Notes: a model not told the origin generated them from the sequence alone. A DNA stretch of 64,000 nucleotides from Dyella tabacisoli (GCF_003350925.1 NZ_KZ857180.1:1-64000), one strand, 5' to 3'. Shown: positions 1-7,938, numbered from the stretch's first letter. Numbers and translations are program-made.

Positions 1-98
1 CATGCCGAGTCCCCTGCGGGCCTTGTCGTCCGACCCTCACCGACGCACAGGGGCCCCAAGGTCAAGAGCCAACGTCAAAAGCAGCGAGCGTTGTGCCC
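1..98 (-). repeat. Partial inverted copy of structured dispersed repeat (copy A')
   Basis: Read on the minus strand, this matches the distal half of the element seen at 3297-3562 and 19129-19417: the TTTTGACGTT stretch, CTCTTGACC, GGGGCCCC, TGTGCGTCGGTGAGGG and the start of stem I with the GGACTCGGCA arm. It runs off the left edge of the window, so the rest of the element is unseen. A REP-like hairpin pair abuts it on the right. Confidence 0.8.
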
Positions 99-196
99 CT
101 CCCCCTGCGTGCAGGGGGAGGCTGGGAGGGGGTCCACCAACCTTGCCGCAAGATTGAACCCCTCCCCAACCCTCCCCTGCTAGCAGGGGAGGGGGC
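99..196. repeat. REP/BIME-like pair of C-rich/G-rich hairpins
   Basis: Two palindromes in opposite orientation: CTCCCCCTGC-GT-GCAGGGGGAG followed by a G-rich tail, then a C-rich lead and CCTCCCCTGC-TA-GCAGGGGAGG. The same two-hairpin arrangement recurs at 7797-7912 and 18333-18457, and single hairpins at 3254-3296 and 19090-19128. The paired, inverted layout is that of bacterial interspersed mosaic elements. No REP-associated transposase gene is seen in this window. Confidence 0.75.
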
Positions 197-264
197 CGTG
201 CGGCGTGCGTTTCATATATCGGCGACTGCGGGCAGTCGCATCCGAGTGCGCGCAGGACGCGCGC

Positions 265-514
265 TGCTCTTCGGGGCCCCTATGCAGCGGTGAGGCTTGG
301 ACGACAGGCCCGCAGGGGCATCGACACGGATGTCGATGCCTTTTCGCCAGGGCAGGAAGCCCTGTCGAAAAGCCCGGCCAAGCCTCACGTACTCGTAGGG
401 CAGGATGCCCGGAGAGCGCTGCATCGGGGTGGCCTTCTCTTTGGTTACTTTCTCTTGGCCATTCAAGAGAAAGTGACTCGGGCCCCGGCAGGGGTTCGAA
501 AACCGCCGCAGGCG
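265..514 (+). repeat. Structured dispersed repeat, copy A
   Basis: About 250 bases aligning to copies B (3297-3562) and C (19129-19417). Visible stems are: I, 317-326/331-340 (10 bp, loop CGGA); II, 341-346/366-371 around 348-353/359-364; III, 447-457/464-474 (11 bp, loop GCCATT); IV, CCCC-GGCA-GGGG near 482-496; and a terminal CGCC-GCA-GGCG. The right end lies 66 bases beyond the stop codon of the minus-strand DUF1697 gene, and a second short CCGCCGCAGGCG terminus sits at about 549-560. Open frames crossing the copy vary between copies and are not considered genes. Confidence 0.85.
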
Positions 515-580
515 ACAAGCTCGCGCAGCATCACCAATAGGCGAAACCCCGCCGCAGGCGAACAACCCAGCCCCACCCCC

Positions 581-1120
581 TCAGCTCTCACGCTCAACCA
601 ACCTCACCACCGTATTCCAATTCCGAGTAGTCAACGGAGCCTTCAACAACCGCTCCAACAACCCATTGACGTTACCTACCCGCCCACCCACTAACCGAGT
701 CACACTAAAAGCCTCACCCGCCCGAACATCAAACACCTCCATATCCCGCCGCGGAACAACAATCGGCGTTACCGGCATCTCGCTAAGACGATCCGGCAGA
801 AACGTCACACAGCAGTCGTTGATGTCATCCTGCGGCGCGCCGACAAACGGATCTGACGCCACCCGTTTAGCGAGGTAAGTAATGCTTCGCGTATAGGCAA
901 CACCATCCCATCCGCAAACCCGTCGAAGCTGCTCACGCGCAGCGTCTGCCAGCGATATCGCCTCAGCAGCGTTTGATGCCGAAAAACTGGCATTGCCATG
1001 GGTAAGAAACGAACTCATGTCTTGCGCGCCAACAGCCTCAAAGGCGGCGATGAATTGTGCCTTGATGGGGCTGCCTACGTGACCGAAATTGACGTTACGA
1101 AAAAATGCGGCAAATCGCAC
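581..1120 (-). CDS. DUF1697 family protein
   Basis: A 179-residue protein of the DUF1697 family, whose biochemical role is unknown. It shows the family layout: an N-terminal RFAAFFRNVNFG stretch (family: RYVALLRGINVG), a middle HGNASF stretch (family: SGNVVF) and the C-terminal TTRNWNTVVRLVE signature. The chosen start is the GTG at 1118-1120, preceded at good spacing by AGGGG. The frame stays open further upstream but would overlap the neighbouring TonB-like gene, and the shorter form fits the usual family length. It lies 29 bases downstream of that gene on the same strand, so it may be cotranscribed. Family assignment is firm; function is not. Confidence 0.85.
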   Translation of the reverse strand: MRFAAFFRNVNFGHVGSPIKAQFIAAFEAVGAQDMSSFLTHGNASFSASNAAEAISLADAAREQLRRVCGWDGVAYTRSITYLAKRVASDPFVGAPQDDINDCCVTFLPDRLSEMPVTPIVVPRRDMEVFDVRAGEAFSVTRLVGGRVGNVNGLLERLLKAPLTTRNWNTVVRLVERES

Positions 1121-1149
1121 GAACAGATACCCCTGGACTTCAGTGGACT

Positions 1150-3201
1150 CTAATGAAATTGATCGCTGGCCGGCACCCACGAACTGGCAGCCGCTGCCGG
1201 CATCGAGGGCTTGGGGCGGCCCGGTGTCAATCGATCGTCCAGGCATCCCGGCGGCAACGGACCACCGCTGACACGCGCCATGGCGCATTGCACGCTGTTA
1301 TCCAATTTGATCGGCGGCGACGCCGCGCTGGCGGCGGTGGCGGCGGTGGCCGGCCCCGGCGGCACCAACGGGTTGGTGGTCGGCAGGTTCAGGCGTTGAT
1401 AGATCTCCGGGTTCAACGCCTTGGCCGGCGGATCGGGATTACCACAGCCGAACAAGGACATCGGCAACAGCGGCATCACCGCGCATTCGATACGCACGCC
1501 GCGCGGCAAATGGAAGGTGTGCTTCACCGTGGTTTTTTCTACTGCGCGACGCAACGCCGTATCGATCGAGCTTTCGCCTGCGGGCGTCCAGGCGTCTTCG
1601 AAGCGTGTCGATTTGTAGCCGATATTGGGCCGGCCGTGCGACATGATCTCGGTGTTGCCATGCGGCTTCAGTTGCACGTAATCGCCAACCTGCCCGTTCC
1701 CGGCTGACTCCTGGCCACCCGGATTCTGGCCAGCGGTGCTGCCGTGCCCCTGATTTTCACCCTGCCCCGGCAACGCGAGATTCAAACCGCTCTTGCCGCT
1801 GGTCCGTGACGATTCGGGCGCACCATTGGGCGCGCCCGGCGTAGCGGTATTGCTGCCTTGCGGGGTGGCATTGGGCGCTGTGCTGACATCTGCACCGCTG
1901 CTTGCTGTGTTTGCTGCGACAGCATCTTTTGCGGCAGATGAATTATTCGTCGTAGCGCTCTGGGCCGCTTGCTCAGCTACCTTCGACGCAGTGGATTCGC
2001 TTGCAGGTTCGGCAGTCGCCGAGGCCGCGTTGAGCTGTGGTCGCGCCAGCGTCGGTTTGTTATCCAGCGCGATAGCCTTGGGCGCCGGCGTCTGCAATGA
2101 GGGTGCTTGCGGCCGTTCCAGCCGCGGCTGGGCGGCTTCGGTTAACGGCACAGCTTCGAGTTGCGTCTCGGCGACACGGATTGCAGGTGTCTGCACCTGC
2201 GGCTGTTCGCGCGGCACCACCGGCGTGACGGTGTTCGCCGACGCTTGCAGATTGACGGTGGGTGCGGGTTGCGCAGGTAGCGGTATCGCTTGCAGATCCG
2301 GTGCCGGCGGCGCGGCGGGGGTCTCGGGACGAACCGCCTGGGCCACGCTGGGCGGAGCAAGCGTGGGTACGGCGCGTTCCATCGCAATGGTCGGCGCGCT
2401 GACCGTAGGCGCTGATTGCGAGGGCAGATCGGGCATCGCCAACGAAGCGGGCGGCGGTACCGGCTGATGACCCTCCGCTTGCAGTTTGCGCACGGGCTCA
2501 GGTTGGAACTTGGGCGGTACCGGCGTCGTGGTCTGCGGCTTATCCAACGCCACCTGCGGCGGCTCGGTAGCCACCGGCACCGGCTGCAACTCTGGCGTGG
2601 GCGCCGGCTTGGGTAGCGTCACCGGCGGCAATGGCGCAGCGACCACTTCGGGCTTGGGTGCGCTCGGTGGCGGTGTCGCGGCGATGACCGGCGTTTCCAA
2701 GGCCGGCACCGGCACCGGTGTCAGCGGTGCGTCGGCACGGGTGGCGGCCTGGCTCTGCCGGGTCACCAGTGTCTGCGCCGTCGTACTGCCGCGATGCAAA
2801 GGGCCGACCTCTTTCGGTGGTGTGCCACGCACCGGCGGTGGCGGAGGTGGCTCGGGTTCCGTCTTGTCGATCAAGCGCACTTTAAGCGCACTGACGCTAT
2901 TGGCTTCAGGCGGCTCGACCATGTCATAAGCCGGCCCCAGCACCGCGCCAAACAGAAACAGCAAATGCACCAGCAACGCACCTGCCAGTGCGAGTGTGCG
3001 CAGCCAGCGGTCGCGCGGGCGCTCTTGTCGACGCCGCCGATACACAGCCGCACCCGTCGCCGCTTCCCGTGGCGAGGGCAGCGATACCGTGGCGAGGCGA
3101 GGGGTTTTGTCCGTGGGCGGCAAGGGCATACGCGCAAGTGTAGCGGGCGATGCTGCCATGTAGCGCGTGTGTTTTGCGCTAGCTGGATTGGTCTTAGACA
3201 C
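1150..3201 (-). CDS. TonB-like proline-rich envelope protein, long paralog
   Basis: About 683 residues. A basic N-terminus precedes one membrane helix (about residues 68-88) containing LLVHLLFLFG; a histidine in this helix recalls TonB. Next comes a P/A/Q/T-rich linker of about 400 residues that could span the periplasm, then a G/N-rich stretch. The C-terminal module contains YKSTRFE, PAGES, LPRGVRIEC and PLPPGC. That module recurs in the gene at 3598-4497, so the two are paralogs. No canonical TonB C-terminal domain (YPxxAxxxxxxGxV) is seen, so the partner is unknown. A GTG at 3201 is used; in-frame ATGs at residues 15 and 25 are alternatives and none has a clear ribosome-binding site. Low-complexity composition may mislead similarity searches. 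Confidence 0.7.
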   Translation of the reverse strand: MSKTNPASAKHTRYMAASPATLARMPLPPTDKTPRLATVSLPSPREAATGAAVYRRRRQERPRDRWLRTLALAGALLVHLLFLFGAVLGPAYDMVEPPEANSVSALKVRLIDKTEPEPPPPPPVRGTPPKEVGPLHRGSTTAQTLVTRQSQAATRADAPLTPVPVPALETPVIAATPPPSAPKPEVVAAPLPPVTLPKPAPTPELQPVPVATEPPQVALDKPQTTTPVPPKFQPEPVRKLQAEGHQPVPPPASLAMPDLPSQSAPTVSAPTIAMERAVPTLAPPSVAQAVRPETPAAPPAPDLQAIPLPAQPAPTVNLQASANTVTPVVPREQPQVQTPAIRVAETQLEAVPLTEAAQPRLERPQAPSLQTPAPKAIALDNKPTLARPQLNAASATAEPASESTASKVAEQAAQSATTNNSSAAKDAVAANTASSGADVSTAPNATPQGSNTATPGAPNGAPESSRTSGKSGLNLALPGQGENQGHGSTAGQNPGGQESAGNGQVGDYVQLKPHGNTEIMSHGRPNIGYKSTRFEDAWTPAGESSIDTALRRAVEKTTVKHTFHLPRGVRIECAVMPLLPMSLFGCGNPDPPAKALNPEIYQRLNLPTTNPLVPPGPATAATAASAASPPIKLDNSVQCAMARVSGGPLPPGCLDDRLTPGRPKPSMPAAAASSWVPASDQFH

Positions 3202-3253
3202 GGTGCGGCAGGGTTAGCTGCTGTTTGCGGAAGAGTGATGGTTTGCCGCGAGA

Positions 3254-3296
3254 ATGCCCCCCCTCCCAGCCTCCCCCTGCAAGCAGGGGGAGGGGC
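3254..3296. repeat. REP-like hairpin
   Basis: CCTCCCCCTGC-AA-GCAGGGGGAGG preceded by CCCTCCCAG. It abuts the left end of structured repeat copy B, as the equivalent hairpin does at copy C. Confidence 0.75.
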
Positions 3297-3562
3297 ACGA
3301 CGCTCGCGCTTTTGACGTTGGCTCTTGACCTTGGGGCCCCTGTGCGTCGGTGAGGGGCGGACGACAAGGCCCGCAGGGGACTCGGCATGGATGCCGAGTC
3401 CTTTTCGCCAGTGCATGGATGCACTGTCGAAAAGCCCGGCCGACCCTCACAAGCCCGAAGGGCGACGCACCGGGGTGGCCTTCTCTTTGGTTACTTTCTC
3501 TTGGCCACTCAAGAGAAAGTGACTCGACCACCGGCAGGTGGCCGAAAGCCCGCCGCAGGCGA
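3297..3562 (+). repeat. Structured dispersed repeat, copy B
   Basis: Same element as copies A and C with different stem sequences that still pair. Stem I is 3378-3387/3392-3401 (GGACTCGGCA with its complement, loop TGGA). Stem II is 3402-3407/3428-3433 around 3409-3415/3420-3426. Stem III is 3493-3503/3510-3520. Stem IV is CCACC-GGCA-GGTGG. The right end is 35 bases from the stop codon of the minus-strand gene at 3598. The copy separates the two TonB-like paralogs and fills most of the 396-base gap. Confidence 0.85.
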
Positions 3563-3597
3563 ACCCGGTCGCCATAACACTCAAATCAAAGCCCCAC

Positions 3598-4497
3598 TCA
3601 CAACCCCTTCGCCGCCCTCCCCCGCAAATCCGCATCCACCGATCGCGTCGGCGTATCCACCGGACACCCCTGCGGCAACGGCTTACCATCACGATAAATC
3701 GCGATGCACTCCTCATCGCTAAGCGGCTTGAGCGGATTCGTGTCCGCCGTCAACGGCTTCGCCGGCGCCATGCTGAGCCGCGCATCGCGACTCTTGGGCG
3801 AAGGCGGTGGCGGCGGATCCTGACAACCCGTGAGGAAAGTGCACTTCAGGTGCACGCCATGCGGCAATGCGACGTCATGCGGCTTGGTCACCGTCTCCAC
3901 TACATGCCGCATCGCGGCGTTGCCTAGCGACTCGCCGGGCGGCGGAAAATACTGCTCGAAACGCGTGGATTTATATTTCACCGGATCGCTATGGTGCATG
4001 ACCTGCATATCGCCATCCGCCTCCGGGCTACGCGTCACGTAAGCCGGCGCCGTACTCGCCGCAGCGGCCGGCAACAAGACCTGGCCGCTCTTGTCGAACA
4101 AGGCCGGGGCCGGCGTCGGTGGCGTGACCGGGCCGCCAGGCATGCTCACTGTCATGGCGTTCTTGGCCGGCGCCTCACGCACAGCCGCCGGGCGTACGAC
4201 GACATGTTGCTGAATCGCCACCGCTGGCGGCGGTGCGATCGGTGGCGGCGCCGTCTGCAACCGGCGCGGAATCAGCCGCACCTGCAAGGCATCGTCCATA
4301 CGCCTATGCCCCTCGGGCGACGAGGGCAGCAGCTTCATCTCATACCAGGTCACCCAGACGAACAACCCATGCAGCAAGAACGCGATACCCAGCCCCAGCC
4401 ATAGACGCCGACGATCAGGCGGCGGCTTGCGCCAGCGCAGTTGATGCAGCATCGCTCGGGTCGGGCCATCCAACGGCGCCAGACCGCGCATGCGCAC
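3598..4497 (-). CDS. TonB-like envelope protein, short paralog
   Basis: About 299 residues. A basic cytoplasmic N-terminus (WRKPPPDRRR) leads into one membrane helix near residues 33-52 containing AFLLHGLFVW, again with a histidine in the helix. A short proline-rich periplasmic linker follows. The C-terminal module has YKSTRFE, PPGES, LPHGVHLKC, a GC pair and PLPQGC, matching the module of the longer protein downstream. The GTG at 4495-4497 is the first standard start after an upstream stop; the frame is open further up only with non-standard codons. The two genes are probably a tandem duplication that diverged in linker length, later separated by a repeat. A TonB-like role is inferred from topology only. 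Confidence 0.7.
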   Translation of the reverse strand: MRMRGLAPLDGPTRAMLHQLRWRKPPPDRRRLWLGLGIAFLLHGLFVWVTWYEMKLLPSSPEGHRRMDDALQVRLIPRRLQTAPPPIAPPPAVAIQQHVVVRPAAVREAPAKNAMTVSMPGGPVTPPTPAPALFDKSGQVLLPAAAASTAPAYVTRSPEADGDMQVMHHSDPVKYKSTRFEQYFPPPGESLGNAAMRHVVETVTKPHDVALPHGVHLKCTFLTGCQDPPPPPSPKSRDARLSMAPAKPLTADTNPLKPLSDEECIAIYRDGKPLPQGCPVDTPTRSVDADLRGRAAKGL

Positions 4498-4865
4498 ATC
4501 GTCGGGCGGCGATTGCCAGCGATGATGCTCGACTTGTTGCGTGCGTTCGATGGCGATTCTCTTAGCGCTGGCAGGTGGGTGGCGACACGCCCAGACCTAC
4601 CCGGTGGTGCGCGAATCGTTGCCCGTTAAAGACCCGCGCCGGCGGCCATGGTTCCCCCCGCCCCGCACTGCAGCTTGACCCCGCCTGGCAATCGCTCAAG
4701 TCTATGCACACGGCGCTTGCGCCGTACCCGCCATGACCGCCCCCGCGTCCCTTACGCCCGGACGACCATGACGGCCCGCCAACGTCAGCCGCCAATGCGG
4801 CGTGTGCGGTGCCGCTCATGCCGGCCCTACCGCATGTGCCGCCTTCAGCACGGGAGGGTCGCATC
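4498..4865. other. Divergent intergenic region, no gene recognised
   Basis: A 368-base gap between the divergently transcribed TonB-like gene and the EF-G-like gene, so it should hold both promoters. It is strongly GC-rich (CCCCCCGCCCCGC near 4654). I see no convincing promoter boxes, RNA gene or reading frame with coding character beyond shadows. Confidence 0.5.
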
Positions 4866-6905
4866 GTGTCGTACACCACGGAAAGCATCCGCAACGTCAT
4901 TCTTGCTGGTCATGCCAGCACCGGCAAAACCACTCTGTTTGAAGCCTTGCTGCATGCCGGCGGCACCATTCAAACGCAAGGTTCAGTAGAACGCGGCACG
5001 ACCCAATCCGATACCGACGCCCAGGAAAAGGCCCGCGGCCATTCCATCGATAGCTGCATCGCCGCGATCGACCATGGCGGCTGTCATATCAATCTGATCG
5101 ACAGTGCTGGCTATGCGGATTTTCGCGGTGCCAGCCTGGCCGCGTTCGCCGCAGTGGAAACCGTGGCGATCGTGGTCAATGCCGTCAATGGCATCGAGCA
5201 TGGCACCCGCCGCATGATGGAGCATGCGAAACAACGCGGCCTGGCGCGTTTGCTGGTCATCAACAAGATCGATTTCGACGGTGCCAAATTGAGCGCGCTG
5301 GTGGATGCGTTACGCGAGGAGTTCGGCAGCGAGTGCCTGCCGATCAACCTGCCCGCGCAAGGCGGCCGGCAAGTGCTGGACTGCTTTTTCCATCGCGATG
5401 GCAACACCGATTTCTCTTCATTGGCCCAAGCCCATCAGCGCATTCTCGATCAAGTGGTGGAGATCAACGAGAACGTGATGGGTGCGTATCTCGATGCCGG
5501 TGAAGAGGCGCTGACGCCGCAGCAACTGCACGACGCCTTTGAGCAATGCCTGCGTGAAGGGCATCTGGTGCCGATTTGTTTTGTCAGTGCGCGCACCGGC
5601 GCTGGCGTGGCCGAGTTACTTAATATCACCGAACGCCTGCTGCCCAATCCGGCCGAAGGCAATCCGCCGCCCTTCCTCAACGATGGCGATCAACCCATTG
5701 CGGTCAGTACCGACCCGACCAAGCACGTGATCGCCGACGTGTTCAAGATCGTCAACGATCCCTTTGTCGGCAAGCTCGGCGTATTCCGTGTATGGCAAGG
5801 CACGATACGCCGCGACACGCAGTTGCTTATCGACGACGGCCGCAAACCCTTCAAGGTCGGCCATCTATTTCGCCTGCGCGGTAAAACGCACGAGGAAATC
5901 GACAGTGCGATTCCCGGCGACATCGCCGCCGTCGCCAAGATAGAAGAAATTCATTTCGACGCCGTGCTGCACGACTCGCACGACGAAGACCGCATTCACG
6001 TCCGCCCCCTGCCCTTCCCGCAGCCGATGTTCGGCCTGGCGCTGGTGCCCAAGCACAAAGGCCAGGAGCAGAAACTGTCGCAAGCGCTCAGCCGGCTCGC
6101 CGAAGAGGACCCGTGCTTTCGGATGGAGCATCACAAGGAACTCAACGAGACCGTCATACGCGGCCTTTCCGACCTGCATCTGAAAATCATGCTGGAGCGA
6201 ATGAAGGATCGCTACGCGGTCGAGGTCATCACCCATCCGCCGCGCATTGCTTATCGCGAGACCATCGCCGGCAAAGCCGAAGGCCACCATCGGCACAAGA
6301 AGCAAACCGGCGGCGCGGGCCAGTTCGGCGAAGTGTTTCTGCGAGTGGAGCCGCTGGAGCGCGGCGCCGGCTTCGAGTTTGTCGATGCGGTCAAAGGCGG
6401 GGTGATTCCAGGCCAGTATCTACCGGCTATCGAAAAAGGCGTGCGTCAGGCGATGGAAGGCGGCGCTATCGCCGGCTACCCGCTGCAAGACCTGCGCGTC
6501 GTGGTCTACGACGGTAAATACCACCCCGTCGACTCAAAGGAAGTCGCCTTTATCAGTGCCGGCAAAAAGGCGTTTCTCGACGCTATCGGCAAGGCGCGCC
6601 CGATCGTGCTGGAGCCGATCGTCGATGTCGAGGTATCGATCCCCGAGGCAAATGTCGGCGACGTCACCGGCGGCCTTGCCGGCAAGCGCGCCCGCATTAT
6701 GGGTACCGATGCGCTACGCGGCGGCGAACTGGTCATCAAGGCCCAAGCCCCCCTGGCCGAACTCACCGACTACCCCACCGAACTCAAGGCCATGACCGGT
6801 GGCCGCGGCCGCTACAGCCTCGATCTCAGCCACTACGAGCCAGTGCCACTGCCAGTACAGAAGCAACTCAGCGAGGCGTGGAAACCGCACGCCGAGGAGG
6901 ACTGA
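4866..6905 (+). CDS. EF-G-like translational GTPase
   Basis: A 679-residue paralog of elongation factor G. The GTPase domain has G1 GHASTGKTT (about 15-23), G3 DSAGYADF (about 79-86, canonical DTPGHVDF) and G4 NKID (about 133-136). Domain II, III, IV and V sequences follow, including a clear domain IV start (GGAGQFGEV) and domain V (EPIVDVEVSIPE). The switch I region lacks the usual RGITI motif, as in the EF-G-like subfamily distinct from the housekeeping fusA product of the str operon. The GTG at 4866 is chosen because GGGAGGG lies just upstream; an in-frame ATG at 4809 has no such site. A role in ribosome handling is likely but the exact step is unknown. Confidence 0.85.
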   Translation: MSYTTESIRNVILAGHASTGKTTLFEALLHAGGTIQTQGSVERGTTQSDTDAQEKARGHSIDSCIAAIDHGGCHINLIDSAGYADFRGASLAAFAAVETVAIVVNAVNGIEHGTRRMMEHAKQRGLARLLVINKIDFDGAKLSALVDALREEFGSECLPINLPAQGGRQVLDCFFHRDGNTDFSSLAQAHQRILDQVVEINENVMGAYLDAGEEALTPQQLHDAFEQCLREGHLVPICFVSARTGAGVAELLNITERLLPNPAEGNPPPFLNDGDQPIAVSTDPTKHVIADVFKIVNDPFVGKLGVFRVWQGTIRRDTQLLIDDGRKPFKVGHLFRLRGKTHEEIDSAIPGDIAAVAKIEEIHFDAVLHDSHDEDRIHVRPLPFPQPMFGLALVPKHKGQEQKLSQALSRLAEEDPCFRMEHHKELNETVIRGLSDLHLKIMLERMKDRYAVEVITHPPRIAYRETIAGKAEGHHRHKKQTGGAGQFGEVFLRVEPLERGAGFEFVDAVKGGVIPGQYLPAIEKGVRQAMEGGAIAGYPLQDLRVVVYDGKYHPVDSKEVAFISAGKKAFLDAIGKARPIVLEPIVDVEVSIPEANVGDVTGGLAGKRARIMGTDALRGGELVIKAQAPLAELTDYPTELKAMTGGRGRYSLDLSHYEPVPLPVQKQLSEAWKPHAEED

Positions 6906-6911
6906 GGTAGA

Positions 6912-7175
6912 GGGGAACGGGGAACGGGGAACGGGGAACGGGGAACGGGGAACGGGGAACGGGGAACGGGGAACGGGGAACGGGGAACGGGGAACGGGGA
7001 ACGGGGAACGGGGAAAAGCCTAAAAAGCAGAAGCAAAAAAGCAAGCGAAAAAACAAAGAAAAATCAAAAAAGAACGCGACATCACAGCCATCACTCAAGC
7101 CGCATGTTCCCCGTTCCCCATTCCCCGTTCCCTGCCTTACCTCCGTTCCCTGCTCTTTGCCCCCCCTCGGCCCCG
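6912..7175. repeat. Composite heptamer repeat: GGGGAAC array, A-rich spacer, inverted GTTCCCC runs (copy 1)
   Basis: Fourteen perfect GGGGAAC units run from 6912 to 7009, plus a partial GGGGAA. A purine-rich spacer (AAAAGCC, AAAAAGCAG, CAAAAAAGCAA and similar) reaches about 7085. From about 7106 come several GTTCCCC/ATTCCCC units on the other strand sense. The arms can pair into a very long hairpin, and four or more G-runs with three-base loops fit a G-quadruplex pattern. A second copy with seven units lies at 15745-15985. It fills most of the gap between the EF-G-like and Gre-like genes. It is not coding. Confidence 0.9.
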
Positions 7176-7237
7176 CTTGAGAAAGACCCATGCCAGAACT
7201 ATGTGGAGAGGTAGCAGTACACCTGTGGGAGGACGCT

Positions 7238-7744
7238 ATGAGTCGAGCTTTTGTTAAAGATCAGGATGACGCCAATCGCGAGGCGTTACCTGAGATTGCG
7301 CTGAGTGAGCACCCCAACTACACCACCTCCCACGGGCTGGCGCATTTGCGTGAACGCCTGGCCGCCACGCAGGCGCGGCACGATGCATTGAAAGCATCCG
7401 ACGACGCGCTGTCGCAACAGAACGAGTTGGCCATGCTGGAACGTGAGCTGCGCTGGCTGGGGGCGCGCGTCGCCAGTGCGATCGAAGTGGATCTGGAGCG
7501 GCAACCGAACGACCGCGTAGCCTTCGGTGCCCGCGTCACCGTGGATAGCGATGAGGGTGAGCAGCATTACCGTATCGTCGGTGAAGACGAGACCGATGCC
7601 GAGCACGGCGAAGTCAGCTATGTCTCACCGCTGGCGCGCGCGTTGATCGGCGCGCGGGTCGGCGAAGAAGTGATCTGGAAACGGCCGGCGGGCGATTTGT
7701 TGATTACGGTGACGGCTATCGACTATGACGATCATGATGCCTAG
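7238..7744 (+). CDS. GreA/GreB-family transcription factor
   Basis: A 168-residue protein. The C-terminal half has the Gre FKBP-like domain pattern (VAFGARVTVDSDEGEQHYRIVG; SPLARALIGARVGEEV), known to sit on the RNA polymerase secondary channel. The N-terminal half is predicted to be a helical coiled coil (about 40-100). Canonical GreB carries GDRSENADY at the coiled-coil tip with two acidic catalytic residues; here the corresponding stretch reads DDALSQQNE, so cleavage-factor activity is not assured. The ATG at 7238 follows GGGAGG and gives MSRAFVKD; the upstream ATG at 7190 lacks support. The gene stands alone downstream of a heptamer array. Confidence 0.8.
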   Translation: MSRAFVKDQDDANREALPEIALSEHPNYTTSHGLAHLRERLAATQARHDALKASDDALSQQNELAMLERELRWLGARVASAIEVDLERQPNDRVAFGARVTVDSDEGEQHYRIVGEDETDAEHGEVSYVSPLARALIGARVGEEVIWKRPAGDLLITVTAIDYDDHDA

Positions 7745-7796
7745 AGCCGCCTCCCCTACTAACACCTGATTAGCGTCGAACTCAGCTCATGGGTAA

Positions 7797-7912
7797 TTTG
7801 CTCCCTCCCCTGCTCGCAGGGGAGGGTTGGGGAGGGGTGAGGCTCTTGCCTCGCGCTAACGCAAAGGGATTACTCCCTCCCAGCCTCCCCCTGCATGCAG
7901 GGGGAGGAGCCA
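7797..7912. repeat. REP/BIME-like hairpin pair
   Basis: CCTCCCCTGC-TC-GCAGGGGAGG with tail GTTGGGGAGGGG, then about 40 bases later CCTCCCAG with CTCCCCCTGC-AT-GCAGGGGGAG. It lies between the convergent Gre-like and DUF58 genes and could end transcription from both, though neither hairpin has a U-run. Confidence 0.75.
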
Positions 7913-7938
7913 TATTCGGCATCAGCCGATGCTCACAC

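Noticed and set aside
180-565. Several open frames of 60-135 codons across the repeat at the left edge, with similar peptides recurring at 3194-3722 and 18946-19426
   Set aside because: They lie wholly inside the structured repeat copies. Their peptides follow the repeat in whichever frame is open, with changing frame and ends. They are by-products of GC-rich repeat sequence.
6912-7015. Possible CRISPR array or coding tandem repeat
   Set aside because: The unit is only seven bases with no spacers, and the frame it opens is pure G/N/E/R/T low complexity with no start context. It is a simple heptamer array.
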